This document shows, one piece after another, positions 50,800 through 59,107 of a stretch of 64,000 nt of DNA; position 1 is the stretch's first letter; every line of letters begins with the position of its first letter. Source of the stretch: Panacagrimonas sp046594215. Its GTDB lineage: Bacteria; Pseudomonadota; Gammaproteobacteria; Nevskiales; Nevskiaceae. The notes under the pieces were generated by a model. It had not been told where the DNA came from. It ran no database searches and saw only the letters and a list, made by a program, of their open reading frames with translations. Location of the stretch: NCBI GenBank assembly GCA_046594215.1, contig JBKJPX010000010.1:1-64000 (forward strand), read 5' to 3'. A program made the translations under genes and the position numbers.

Positions 50800-51591
50800 T
50801 CAACTGAACTTCGAGAAATCCGGCTTGCGTTTTTGCAGGAAGGCGCCGATGGCCTCCTGCGCCTCGGGCTTGGACAGCATCGGGCCGAAGTGGAAGGCCT
50901 CGATCGGGATGGCCTCGGTCACTGTCTTTTCGGTCCAGCGCTTCATGAGCTTCTTGCAGGTGCGGATCGCGTTGGGCGGCTGCTGCGCAAGCTTCTTCGC
51001 GCGTTCCATCACGCGCGCCTCGAGCTCGGCGCTGGGCAGCACCTCGTTGACCATGCCGCACTCGCGTGCATGCTCGGCGGTGAACGGCTCGCCGAACAGC
51101 ACCAGTTCCATCGCGCGTGCGTGACCCATGATGCGCGGCATCAGGTAGGTCGACGCATATTCAGGGACGATGCCGATGTTGACGAAGGGCATCGTGAAGC
51201 GCGCGTCCTTCCCCGCGTACACGAGGTCGCAGTGCAGGAGCAGGGTCACGCCGACGCCGATCGCCAGCCCGTTGACCGCGGCCAGAACCGGCTTCGGGAA
51301 AGTGGCCAGGGCATTCATGAAGCGGATCGTCGGGGATTCGCCGCCGCTGCCACCGGTCTGTGCCGCCTTCATGAAGTCGACCATGTCGTTGCCAGCCGAG
51401 AACGCATCGGTGCCGCCGGCGATGACGAGCACGCGAACCGATGGGTCGGTCGCCGCGGCGTTGATCGCCTCCGCCAGTACGCTGTACATGACCTGCAGGA
51501 TCGCGTTCTTCTTGTCCGGACGGTTGAAGCGCAGGGTCAGGACGCCGGCGTCCTTCGTGCTCAGGATCGGGTCAGCGGGAGCTTCGGACAT
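50800..51591 (-). CDS. Enoyl-CoA hydratase/isomerase family protein
   Basis: This crotonase-fold enzyme of 263 residues acts on acyl-CoA thioesters. The oxyanion-hole segments are GGTDAFSAGNDMVDFM and AAVNGLAIGVGVTLLLHCDL. The usual catalytic Glu region reads FVNIGIVPEYASTYLMPRIM. The pattern is closer to 2-(1,2-epoxy)phenylacetyl- or delta-isomerase-like members than to FadB, so the substrate is open. It is divergent from kdsA and operonic with the TIGR03084 gene; the ETF genes lie beyond. Confidence 0.88.
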   Translation of the reverse strand: MSEAPADPILSTKDAGVLTLRFNRPDKKNAILQVMYSVLAEAINAAATDPSVRVLVIAGGTDAFSAGNDMVDFMKAAQTGGSGGESPTIRFMNALATFPKPVLAAVNGLAIGVGVTLLLHCDLVYAGKDARFTMPFVNIGIVPEYASTYLMPRIMGHARAMELVLFGEPFTAEHARECGMVNEVLPSAELEARVMERAKKLAQQPPNAIRTCKKLMKRWTEKTVTEAIPIEAFHFGPMLSKPEAQEAIGAFLQKRKPDFSKFS

Positions 51592-51730
51592 GGTGGCACC
51601 GTCAGGGAATGAACAGGGGACGGGACGAGTGTAACCAAGCATCGCCGGTAATCCCGGCAACCTGGATCGGTCGCGGACCGCAATCGATCCTTTATGCTGC
51701 CCGTCCCAACCGTCTCCACCCGAATCGACC

Positions 51731-52570
51731 ATGAAACTGCTCGGACGCGACATCGGCCCCGAACACCCGATCTTCTTGATTGCGGGTCCGGACACGCTCG
51801 AATCGCAGGAGCTCGCCATCGAGGTGGCCGGCCACATCAAGGCCATCGCCGACAGGCTCGGCATCCTGTATGTGTTCAAGGGCAGCTTCGACAAGGCCAA
51901 TCGCACCTCGCACAAAAGCTATCGCGGTCCGGGCATCGCGGGCGGCCTGAAGATCATGGAAAGCGTGAAGAAGCAGATTGGCGTTCCCGTGCTCACCGAC
52001 GTCCACGAAGACACGCCGCTGGACGAGGTCGCAAGTGTCATCGACGTGATCCAGACGCCCGCCTTCCTGTGCCGCCAGACCAATTTCATGCAGAACGTCG
52101 CGAAGACCGGCCGGCCCATCAACGTGAAGAAGGGCCAGTTCATGTCGCCCTGGGAAATGGGCAACGTCATCGAGAAGATGACGGCCGTGGCGTCGCACCA
52201 GTTCTTGCTCTGCGAGCGGGGCTTCACCTTCGGCTACAACAATCTCGTGGCCGACATGCGCGGCCTGGCGATCATGCGCAAGTTCGCGCCCGTGGTCTTC
52301 GATTCCACGCACACCGTGCAGTTGCCGGGCGGGCAGGGCAATGCCTCCGGCGGCATGCGCGAGATGATCCCGGTACTGGCCCGTTCCGCGGTCGGCGCGG
52401 GCGTCTCCGGCATTTTCATGGAGACGCACCCCGACCCGGATTCGGCGCTCTGCGACGGACCGAACTCACTGCCGCTCAAGGAGATCGCGGGGCTGCTCGA
52501 GACGCTGGTGGAGCTGGATCGCGTGGTGAAGAAACGGCCCCTGCTGGAAAATACCCTGGGTGCGCGGTAG
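51731..52570 (+). CDS. kdsA: 3-deoxy-D-manno-octulosonate 8-phosphate synthase
   Basis: KdsA condenses phosphoenolpyruvate with arabinose 5-phosphate to make Kdo-8-P for lipopolysaccharide. The 279-residue protein has FLIAGPDTLESQELAIEVAG, FKGSFDKANRTSHKSYRGPG, DVHEDTPLDEVASVID, QTNFMQNVAKTGRPINVKKG and a C-terminal ETHPDPDSALCDGPNSLPLK. The window has CERGFTFGYNNLVADMRGLA with the Asn form typical of metal-independent enzymes. It shows the organism makes LPS. It usually precedes eno; here one extra gene lies between them. Confidence 0.97.
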   Translation: MKLLGRDIGPEHPIFLIAGPDTLESQELAIEVAGHIKAIADRLGILYVFKGSFDKANRTSHKSYRGPGIAGGLKIMESVKKQIGVPVLTDVHEDTPLDEVASVIDVIQTPAFLCRQTNFMQNVAKTGRPINVKKGQFMSPWEMGNVIEKMTAVASHQFLLCERGFTFGYNNLVADMRGLAIMRKFAPVVFDSTHTVQLPGGQGNASGGMREMIPVLARSAVGAGVSGIFMETHPDPDSALCDGPNSLPLKEIAGLLETLVELDRVVKKRPLLENTLGAR

Positions 52571-52700
52571 TCCGCGCGCCGTGCATTTCTAGATCCCTCG
52601 ACGGCCGCGACTGGCGGATGGCGCATCTAACGAAAATCGGACGATCGCCCGCGCCGTCGGCCTGTAGAATTTTGGGTGTCCAAGCCCTTGTGCCGCATTC

Positions 52701-53945
52701 ATGGCGTTGAACGCGCGCCCGCCCTTGCGACCTCCCGATGTTGCGATCTTCGATACCGAATTTCCCTCCTCGCTGACGTTCCTTGCTTCGCTGGGTGCGC
52801 GCGGAGTGCCGGTAAGAGTCTTCGGAAGAGGACGCTTTCCTCCGGGCCGCTGGAGCCCGCACTGTGTGGACGCGCAGGTCTCCCCCGACCCGGTCCAGTT
52901 CGACGAATTCCAGGATTGGCTGCGCGCCCGGCTGCGCGAAGGCAGCATCTCGCGCGTGGCGCCGACGTCCGACCTGCTGGTCTATCACTGCGCGGTGCTG
53001 CGCGATGCGTTTCCGGCCGAGGTTCGCGAGACCATCCACACGCTGCAGGAAGTCGAGACGGCGCTCATCAAATCGAAGTTCAACCTTCGATGCGAGGCGC
53101 TGGGCATCGCCGTCCCGCAGACCTGGTACCCCGAGTCGACGCGGGAGGCAGCGGCCATCGCCGACGAACTTCCGTACCCGGTGATCATCAAGCCGCGCTC
53201 ACACCTGGGCATCGGCATGTACTACCGCGGCGCGATCGTGGACGACAAGGCCGCGTTCCTGCGCGAATTCGGTCGCCGCGAGGCGATGCCGGGCCAGGAG
53301 CCGCTGCTGCTTCGCTACCCCGAGCTGCACTGGCCACTGGTCCAGCGTTTCCTGCCGAACGCGCGCTCCGTCGTGCATTCGCTTTGCGGGCTGCGCGACC
53401 GGCAGGTTGGAATCGTCGCCGAAGCCGGGGTCTGCAAGACCGACCAATGGCCACCGGGGCTGGGAATCGGAACCTCGTTCACCACCGTCGACGACCCGGC
53501 CACGCTCGTGGAGGGTCGGCGCATCGTCGACGGTTTCCTGAGCCACGGCCTGTTCCAGATCGAGATGCTCGTCGACGGCGATCGACGCCTGGCCATCGAC
53601 CTGAATCCGCGTGCCTACCAGATGCTCAGTTTCGACATCGCGCGCGGCAACGATCTCCCCTGGCTCTGGTATCGGACCACGCTCGGCGAGGCCGTGCCCG
53701 TCCAGCCGCCCGCGAGCCTGGGCCTGCACTGGCGGCGCAAACCGGTCTTCCACCTGAGCCACTGGACGCGACTGCTGGGCGGCCCGAACCGGCTCGCGAA
53801 GTGGCGCCGATATCGCGCGCTGCTGGCTGCGCCGTCGATCGGCGCGACCCTGGGATGTCCGTGGTGGGTGCGGCTGGCCTGCGAGATCCGGCTGCTGCGC
53901 CATCCCCGCGCGCTGGTCCGGCCCTACTGGCGCCAGCCGGAGTAG
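52701..53945 (+). CDS. ATP-grasp domain protein of unknown function
   Basis: The 414-residue protein has an N-terminal Rossmann-like part (VAIFDTEFPSSLTFLASLGA). The ATP-grasp core follows: LIKSKFNLRCEALGIAVPQT, then PYPVIIKPRSHLGIGMYYRG with the ATP-binding Lys, and FQIEMLVDGDRRLAIDLNPR with the acidic metal ligands and Asn. The last 100 residues are basic and hydrophobic. Such proteins ligate a carboxylate to an amine or thiol using ATP. It sits between kdsA and eno, a place that is normally gene-free, so an envelope-linked substrate is one guess. A TAGAAT -10-like box lies about 30 bp upstream of the ATG. Confidence 0.7.
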   Translation: MALNARPPLRPPDVAIFDTEFPSSLTFLASLGARGVPVRVFGRGRFPPGRWSPHCVDAQVSPDPVQFDEFQDWLRARLREGSISRVAPTSDLLVYHCAVLRDAFPAEVRETIHTLQEVETALIKSKFNLRCEALGIAVPQTWYPESTREAAAIADELPYPVIIKPRSHLGIGMYYRGAIVDDKAAFLREFGRREAMPGQEPLLLRYPELHWPLVQRFLPNARSVVHSLCGLRDRQVGIVAEAGVCKTDQWPPGLGIGTSFTTVDDPATLVEGRRIVDGFLSHGLFQIEMLVDGDRRLAIDLNPRAYQMLSFDIARGNDLPWLWYRTTLGEAVPVQPPASLGLHWRRKPVFHLSHWTRLLGGPNRLAKWRRYRALLAAPSIGATLGCPWWVRLACEIRLLRHPRALVRPYWRQPE

Positions 53946-54004
53946 TGCCCGACGACGCATCGACCTCGTAGAATGCGGCCGTAACCCGCCTGCCTCGAGG
54001 TTCA

Positions 54005-55303
54005 ATGTCCATCATCACGCGTGTCACCGGTCTCGAAATCATCGACTCCCGCGGCAATCCCACGGTGGAGGCCGAGGTGATGCTGGAATCCGGCGCGGTC
54101 GGTCGGGCGGCATCGCCCAGCGGCGCCAGCACGGGCTCGCGTGAAGCGGTCGAGCTGCGCGACGGCGCGCCCAAGAAGGGCAAGGGCCGCTACCTCGGCA
54201 AGGGCGTGGCAAAGGCCGTGGCCAACGTCGAAGGCGAGCTGGCGCGGGCCGTCGAAGGCCTGGATGCACAGGACCAGGCCGGTGTCGACCGCGCGATGAT
54301 CGAGATCGACGGTTCCGAGAACAAGTCGCGCCTGGGCGCGAACGCCATCCTCGCGGTGAGCCTCGCCGCTGCCAAGGCCGCGGCGCTGGAGAACGGCCTT
54401 TCGCTGTTCCGGCATCTGGGCGGCATCAGCGCCAGCACGCTGCCGGTGCCGATGATGAACGTCATCAACGGCGGCGCCCACGCCGACAACAACATCGACG
54501 TCCAGGAATTCATGATCCTGCCGGTCGGTGCGGCGAGCTTCTCCGAGGCCCTGCGCTGGGGCGCGGAGGTCTTCCACACGCTCAAGAAGGTGCTCAAGGA
54601 TCGCGGCTTGAGCACTTCGGTCGGTGACGAGGGCGGCTTCGCGCCGAATCTCGCGTCCAACGTCGCGGCGCTGGACTGCCTGCTCGAAGCCATACAGAAG
54701 GCAGGTTTCAAGGCGGGCAAGGACATCTACCTGGGCCTCGACGTCGCGTCGTCGGAGTTCTTCGAAAAGGGCAAGTACAACCTGCACGGCGAGGGCAAGA
54801 CCTTCACGCCCGACCAGTTCACGGACTACCTCGCCGACATCTGCGCGAAGTATCCCGTGATCTCGGTGGAGGACGGATGCGCCGAGAACGACTGGGAAGG
54901 CTGGGCGCTGCTCACCAAGAAGATCGGTCGCAAGGTGCAGCTCGTCGGCGACGACCTGTTCGTCACCAACACCAAGATCTTGTCGCGCGGCATCGCCGAA
55001 GGCATCGCCAACTCCATCCTCATCAAGCCCAACCAGATCGGCACGCTGTCCGAGACGCTCGACGCCATCCAGATGGCGACCGACGCCGGCTACTCCTCGG
55101 TGGTCAGCCACCGCTCGGGCGAGACCGAGGACGCGACCATCGCCGACATCGCGGTAGGCACGGCCGCCACGCAGATCAAGACCGGCTCGCTGTGCCGCTC
55201 GGACCGCATGGCCAAGTACAACCAGCTGCTGCGCATCGAACGCGAGCTCGGCGGCCGCGCGCGCTATCCCGGCCGCGGCGCGTTTCCTGTCATCATTGGA
55301 TAG
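54005..55303 (+). CDS. eno: Enolase
   Basis: Enolase interconverts 2-phosphoglycerate and phosphoenolpyruvate and scaffolds the RNA degradosome. The 432 residues carry RGNPTVEAEVMLESGAVGRA, SGASTGSREAVELRD, GGAHADNNIDVQEFMI, GDEGGFAPNL, GLDVASSEFF, SVEDGCAENDW, GDDLFVTNTK, IKPNQIGTLSETLDAI and SHRSGETEDATIADIAVGT. The length is normal. A TAGAAT box upstream (about 53969) is a possible -10. The ftsB gene follows 27 bp later. Confidence 0.98.
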   Translation: MSIITRVTGLEIIDSRGNPTVEAEVMLESGAVGRAASPSGASTGSREAVELRDGAPKKGKGRYLGKGVAKAVANVEGELARAVEGLDAQDQAGVDRAMIEIDGSENKSRLGANAILAVSLAAAKAAALENGLSLFRHLGGISASTLPVPMMNVINGGAHADNNIDVQEFMILPVGAASFSEALRWGAEVFHTLKKVLKDRGLSTSVGDEGGFAPNLASNVAALDCLLEAIQKAGFKAGKDIYLGLDVASSEFFEKGKYNLHGEGKTFTPDQFTDYLADICAKYPVISVEDGCAENDWEGWALLTKKIGRKVQLVGDDLFVTNTKILSRGIAEGIANSILIKPNQIGTLSETLDAIQMATDAGYSSVVSHRSGETEDATIADIAVGTAATQIKTGSLCRSDRMAKYNQLLRIERELGGRARYPGRGAFPVIIG

Positions 55304-55330
55304 CTGGATCCGGAGCGCGTTTTTCCCCTC

Positions 55331-55606
55331 ATGCTCAAGCACGCCATCGTCGCCGCCCTTGCCCTGATGTTCGTGGGACTACAGGCGCGACTCTGGGTGT
55401 CCGAGGACGGCGTGCACAGCCGCACGCGCCTGCGTGAGCAGGCCGAGAGCGCCCTGGCCGAGAACCAGCAGCTCGCGGTGCGCAATGCCGAGCTCGACGC
55501 CGAGGTGCAGGATCTCAAGTCCGGCAAAGCCGCCATCGAGGCACGTGCCCGCACGACGCTGGGCATGATCAAGCCAGGCGAAACCTTCTACCTGGTCGTG
55601 CAGTAG
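55331..55606 (+). CDS. ftsB: Cell-division protein FtsB
   Basis: FtsB is part of the FtsQLB complex at the division site. The 91 residues have one N-terminal membrane helix (IVAALALMFVGLQARLWV), a coiled coil (EQAESALAENQQLAVRNAEL), and the conserved ARTTLGMIKPGETFYLVV. It has the correct size and lies in the usual eno-ftsB-ispD order. The 51-bp gap to ispD contains no other gene. Confidence 0.95.
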   Translation: MLKHAIVAALALMFVGLQARLWVSEDGVHSRTRLREQAESALAENQQLAVRNAELDAEVQDLKSGKAAIEARARTTLGMIKPGETFYLVVQ

Positions 55607-55657
55607 CGCCTTGCGGCCTCGCGCGACGTCACCCGATCGAGGTCCTACCGTCTCCGC

Positions 55658-56377
55658 GTGAAATCCAACGGCAAGGCGCCGCGCTACTGGGCCGTGATTC
55701 CTGCGGCCGGCGGCGGGGCCCGGATGGGCATCAACAAGCCCAAGCAGTACCTGGCCCTGCGCGGTCGCGCGCTCATCGAATGGAGCGTGGCGCCCTTCCT
55801 GGATTCCGGCTGGATCGACGGCCTGGTGCTGGTGCTGGCCAAGTCCGACCAGGACTACGCGAAGCTGCCCATCGCGCGTCACCCGAAGATCGTGCTGACC
55901 ACCGGCGGTTCGGCGCGTGCCGAGTCGGTACTCGCCGGGCTCGAAGCGGTGGCCGAGCGCACGAAGGGATTCGATCACGTGTTCGTGCTCGTGCACGACG
56001 CGGCACGTCCCTGCCTGGACTGGTCCGACCTCGAGCGCCTGCGCGACGAGGCCGACGACAAGCACGGCGGGCTGCTCGCGATGCCCGTCACCGACACACT
56101 CAAGAAGGCCAAGAAGGGCAAGGTCGCCGGCACCCTGGACCGCTCCCTCATGTGGCGCGCGCAGACACCGCAGCTGTTCCGCCTGGACCTGCTGCGCCAG
56201 GCGCTCGACGAATGCGAGGAGCGCAACCTCGAAGTCACCGACGAGGCCAGCGCCATGGAGCGTGCCGGCTACAAGCCGCGACTGATCCGCGGCCGCGAGA
56301 GCAATCTCAAGGTCACGTATCCCGAGGACCTGCTGCTCGCGGAGTTCTGGCTCGGGCACGCGGAATCGCAGCCGTGA
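55658..56377 (+). CDS. ispD: 2-C-methyl-D-erythritol 4-phosphate cytidylyltransferase
   Basis: IspD activates MEP with CTP in the non-mevalonate isoprenoid pathway. The 239-residue protein from the GTG at 55658 has VIPAAGGGARMGINKPKQYL with the CTP-binding loop, VLVHDAARPCL, and AQTPQLFRLDLLRQALDE followed by VTDEASAMERAG. Length and motifs are complete. Its stop overlaps the ispF start (GTGA at 56374). Confidence 0.96.
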   Translation: MKSNGKAPRYWAVIPAAGGGARMGINKPKQYLALRGRALIEWSVAPFLDSGWIDGLVLVLAKSDQDYAKLPIARHPKIVLTTGGSARAESVLAGLEAVAERTKGFDHVFVLVHDAARPCLDWSDLERLRDEADDKHGGLLAMPVTDTLKKAKKGKVAGTLDRSLMWRAQTPQLFRLDLLRQALDECEERNLEVTDEASAMERAGYKPRLIRGRESNLKVTYPEDLLLAEFWLGHAESQP

Positions 56378-57039
56378 GACGCAAGCCGGCAGGCGGACCA
56401 CCCGCCGCGTCGATCCCCCGTGCGGCCGTGCCCAAGAAAAAGATATCGCGCACGCCGCCGTCCTCGTCGAAGAAGCGCTCAGCCGCCGCGGCGCCGGCCT
56501 CGCGAGTCTTCCGTCCGCGTTCGCGCGAATCGGGCGCGGTACTCCTGGCGCTGCGCATCGGCCATGGTTTCGACGCGCACCGCCTCGAAGCGGGCGAGGG
56601 CGTCACCCTGGGTGGCGTGCACATTCCCTGCGCGTACCGCCTGATCGCGCACTCGGACGGCGACGTGCTGATCCATGCGCTGTGCGATGCGCTGCTAGGG
56701 GCCTGCGCGCTCGGCGACATCGGCAAGCTGTTTCCGGATACGGACGCGCGCTTCAAGGGTGTCGACAGTCGCGAGTTGCTGCGCGAGGTCCTGCGGCGCG
56801 TCGACGAGCTCGGGTACGCGGTGGTGAACGCTGATCTCACGCTGATCGCCGAGGCGCCCAAGGTGGCGCCTCACGTAGGCCTGATGCGCGCGCGTCTGGC
56901 GGAAGATCTTCGCGTGCCGCCCGGCGCGGTGAATGTGAAGGCCACCACCAACGAGCGCATGGGGCATATCGGGCGCAAGGAAGGCGTGGCCGGGCACGCG
57001 GTGGTGCTGCTCTCGCTGCGCGACAATCGCGGCGCGTAA
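56374..57039 (+). CDS. ispF: 2-C-methyl-D-erythritol 2,4-cyclodiphosphate synthase with an N-terminal extension
   Basis: IspF closes the cyclodiphosphate ring in the MEP pathway. The core starts at LRIGHGFDAHRLEAGEGVTL with the metal ligands Asp and His in GFDAH. It continues IAHSDGDVLIHALCDALLGA, GKLFPDTD and VNVKATTNERMGHIGRKEGV. In this frame there is no ATG, GTG or TTG close to the core. The nearest starts are GTG at 56428 and 56374, giving 49 or 67 extra residues rich in Lys, Arg, Pro and Ser. The GTG at 56374 overlaps the ispD stop (GTGA) and is preferred. The extension has no hydrophobic segment. Confidence 0.9.
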   Translation: MRRKPAGGPPAASIPRAAVPKKKISRTPPSSSKKRSAAAAPASRVFRPRSRESGAVLLALRIGHGFDAHRLEAGEGVTLGGVHIPCAYRLIAHSDGDVLIHALCDALLGACALGDIGKLFPDTDARFKGVDSRELLREVLRRVDELGYAVVNADLTLIAEAPKVAPHVGLMRARLAEDLRVPPGAVNVKATTNERMGHIGRKEGVAGHAVVLLSLRDNRGA

Positions 57040-57042
57040 GGC

Positions 57043-57669
57043 ATGCGGCGGCAGGGTTCGATCACGCGCTGGGTCGATGATCGCGGCTTCGGCTTCGTCA
57101 CCGACGACGAGGGTGGCGAGCCGGCGTTCCTGCATATCAGCGCGCTTCCCAAGCGTTCCGTCCGGCCGATGGTCGGCGACCGGATTTCCTACGACGTGCG
57201 ACTGGATCTGCAGGGGCGCCCGCAAGCGGTCCGCGTCGAGCATGTGCGGACCCAGATCGCACTCCCGAAAATCAGGCCTTCCAACACAGTAAAACGACGG
57301 GTTGGGGCCAGTCGCAGGCGGTCGATGGTCGGGCCTGCCGTAGTCGCCGCAGCACTCGCCCTGATCGCCCTGATTGCCGGGTTCGCTTTGTTCTTGCTGC
57401 ACCCCGGGTCGCCGGGCCGAAACATGGCGGAGTCTTACCACGCGCCCCAGGCCTTCGACCGTCCGGTGCGCCAGCGGCCAGCGCCGCCGACAGCCGCGTC
57501 GAGCTTCGAGGCCGTGTCGGCTCCTCTTTTTGCCTGTGAGGGCAAGACGCATTGCTCACAAATGTCCTCGTGCGACGAGGCGATGTTCTACCTGCACAAC
57601 TGCCCGGGCTCGGTCACGGACGGCGATGGCGATGGACGACCTTGCGAGGATCAGTGGTGTGGCCACTGA
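57043..57669 (+). CDS. Cold-shock domain / transmembrane / excalibur domain protein
   Basis: The 208-residue protein has a cold-shock-like beta barrel at residues 1-70 (GSITRWVDDRGFGFVTDDEG for RNP1, PAFLHISALPKR for RNP2). A basic linker and one membrane helix follow (about 95-118, VGPAVVAAALALIALIAGFA). A Pro-rich stretch leads to a C-terminal excalibur domain with paired Cys (FACEGKTHCSQMSSCDEAMF, YLHNCPG) and the calcium-loop-like DGDGDGRPCEDQWC. The topology suggests an RNA- or DNA-binding part inside and a Cys/Ca part in the periplasm. It starts 3 bp after ispF. The function is unknown. Confidence 0.8.
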   Translation: MRRQGSITRWVDDRGFGFVTDDEGGEPAFLHISALPKRSVRPMVGDRISYDVRLDLQGRPQAVRVEHVRTQIALPKIRPSNTVKRRVGASRRRSMVGPAVVAAALALIALIAGFALFLLHPGSPGRNMAESYHAPQAFDRPVRQRPAPPTAASSFEAVSAPLFACEGKTHCSQMSSCDEAMFYLHNCPGSVTDGDGDGRPCEDQWCGH

Positions 57670-57749
57670 CGACGCTGAAAACGTCCTGTCACGCTGCTGC
57701 AGATGCGCTTGATCGGCCTCGCAACGCACTCGGACCAAGGGCCTCTTCG

Positions 57750-58106
57750 ATGAAGGCGCGGCTTGCAAGCAACATCGCGTTGGCCATCGGTGCAATGTTG
57801 CTGTTGTCCGGCTGCTACATCGTCAAGCCGCGGACGATCGTTGCCTACGATGACGAGTGCGAGATCGGCTTTCGCAAGATGATTCTTACCGTGGAGCAGG
57901 TGGGAACCTTGCCCGGGTACTGCAACGGATCGGGCTGCGGTGAGGCCGTGGTCCTCGGTTTGATCGCGACTTCGGCGTCGGCTGTCGTCTCGGGCTCCAT
58001 CGTCCTGGTCGGGAACACGATCTTCTGGATGGAGAAGCGGGGACGCTGCGACGAGAAGGAGGAAGTCTTGCCCGTCCTGGTACCTCCGAAGCCCGAGGCA
58101 AGCTGA
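57750..58106 (+). CDS. Small lipoprotein of unknown function
   Basis: From the ATG at 57750 the 118 residues start with a lipoprotein signal (IALAIGAMLLLSGC, lipobox LSGC with Cys22). The mature part has one hydrophobic stretch (VVLGLIATSASAVVSGSIVL) and four further Cys. No family is recognised. It follows the excalibur protein and its stop lies 22 bp from that of the convergent dehydrogenase gene. The open frame upstream to 57552 overlaps the excalibur gene and is not used. Confidence 0.7.
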   Translation: MKARLASNIALAIGAMLLLSGCYIVKPRTIVAYDDECEIGFRKMILTVEQVGTLPGYCNGSGCGEAVVLGLIATSASAVVSGSIVLVGNTIFWMEKRGRCDEKEEVLPVLVPPKPEAS

Positions 58107-58128
58107 CGGTCGCGGGTCGCACCACGCC

Positions 58129-59094
58129 TTACGGCGGCGGCACGAGGTTGCGAGGCTTTCCGCCGGCGAGCACGCGCACGACTTCCTCGACCACGCGCTG
58201 CCGCAGTTCGTCGACCGAGGCCGGCGACGAGAACGCGATGTGGGGCGTCGCGATCACGCGCGGATGTCCCGTCACCCAGGCCGGTGGCGTGGGCTCGCCC
58301 TCTACGACGTCCAGGCCGGCGATGCCGGGGGTGCCGCGATCCAGCGCCGCGACGAGGTCCTCGTTGTTCACCAGCCCGCCGCGACTCACGTTGACGATCA
58401 GGCTGCCGGGCTTCATGCGCGCGAACGCGCTGGCGTTGAACACGTGTCGGGTCTCGGGGCTTAGCGGCAGCAGTCCGATCACCGCGTCGCTCTGTGCGAG
58501 CAAGGTCTCGAAATCCACCCACTCGACCTCCGGCAGCGCGCGATCCGGCGTGCGGCTGTAGGCCAGCAGGCGGCAGCCGAAGCCGCGCAGCTTGTTCACC
58601 ACGAGCCGGCCGATGCGTCCGCAGCCGGCGATCCCGATCGTCAGATTGCGCACGCGGTGCGGCGAGGGACGCGACGGGTCCCAGATCCCGCGCTTGACCT
58701 CGCGGTCGTTCTCTACCGTGCCGCGCGCCCAGCTCAGCAGCAGAGCGATCGCGTGGTCGGATACCTCCTCCACGCAGTAGTCCGGCACGTTGGTGACGAT
58801 CGCGCCGCGCGCGGCGGCGGCGTGGCGGTCGATGTTGTCCAGGCCCATGCCGACGCGCGCGACCAGTTCCAGGCCCTCGCAGTGCGCGATGGCCTGCGCG
58901 TTGACCTGCGCCCAGCAGGTCATCACGGCTTGCGGCCGGTGCTCGGCGCAGGTCGCGGCAACTTCTTCGGCCGATGGCGCGGCTTTCGGGCCTGCGATCA
59001 GGATGTGCCCGGCCGCCTCGATGCGCTCGTACTCGAGCGCGAGGTCCGACCAGGCGTAGTCGGTGAGCAGGATCTTCTTTTTGTTTTTCTGCAT
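58129..59094 (-). CDS. D-isomer-specific 2-hydroxyacid dehydrogenase family protein
   Basis: This NAD(P)-dependent oxidoreductase of 321 residues starts at the ATG at 59094 (MQKNKKKILLTDYAWSDLAL). It has the Rossmann motif IGIAGCGRIGRLVVNKLRGF, the catalytic Arg in VNVSRGGLVNNEDL, Glu in DVVEGEPTPPAW and His in TPHIAFSSPASVDEL. It resembles phosphoglycerate or glyoxylate/hydroxypyruvate reductases; the substrate cannot be decided. The Smr gene starts 13 bp upstream on the same strand, so they may be co-transcribed. Confidence 0.88.
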   Translation of the reverse strand: MQKNKKKILLTDYAWSDLALEYERIEAAGHILIAGPKAAPSAEEVAATCAEHRPQAVMTCWAQVNAQAIAHCEGLELVARVGMGLDNIDRHAAAARGAIVTNVPDYCVEEVSDHAIALLLSWARGTVENDREVKRGIWDPSRPSPHRVRNLTIGIAGCGRIGRLVVNKLRGFGCRLLAYSRTPDRALPEVEWVDFETLLAQSDAVIGLLPLSPETRHVFNASAFARMKPGSLIVNVSRGGLVNNEDLVAALDRGTPGIAGLDVVEGEPTPPAWVTGHPRVIATPHIAFSSPASVDELRQRVVEEVVRVLAGGKPRNLVPPP

Positions 59095-59107
59095 GGGTCG
59101 GTGTACG

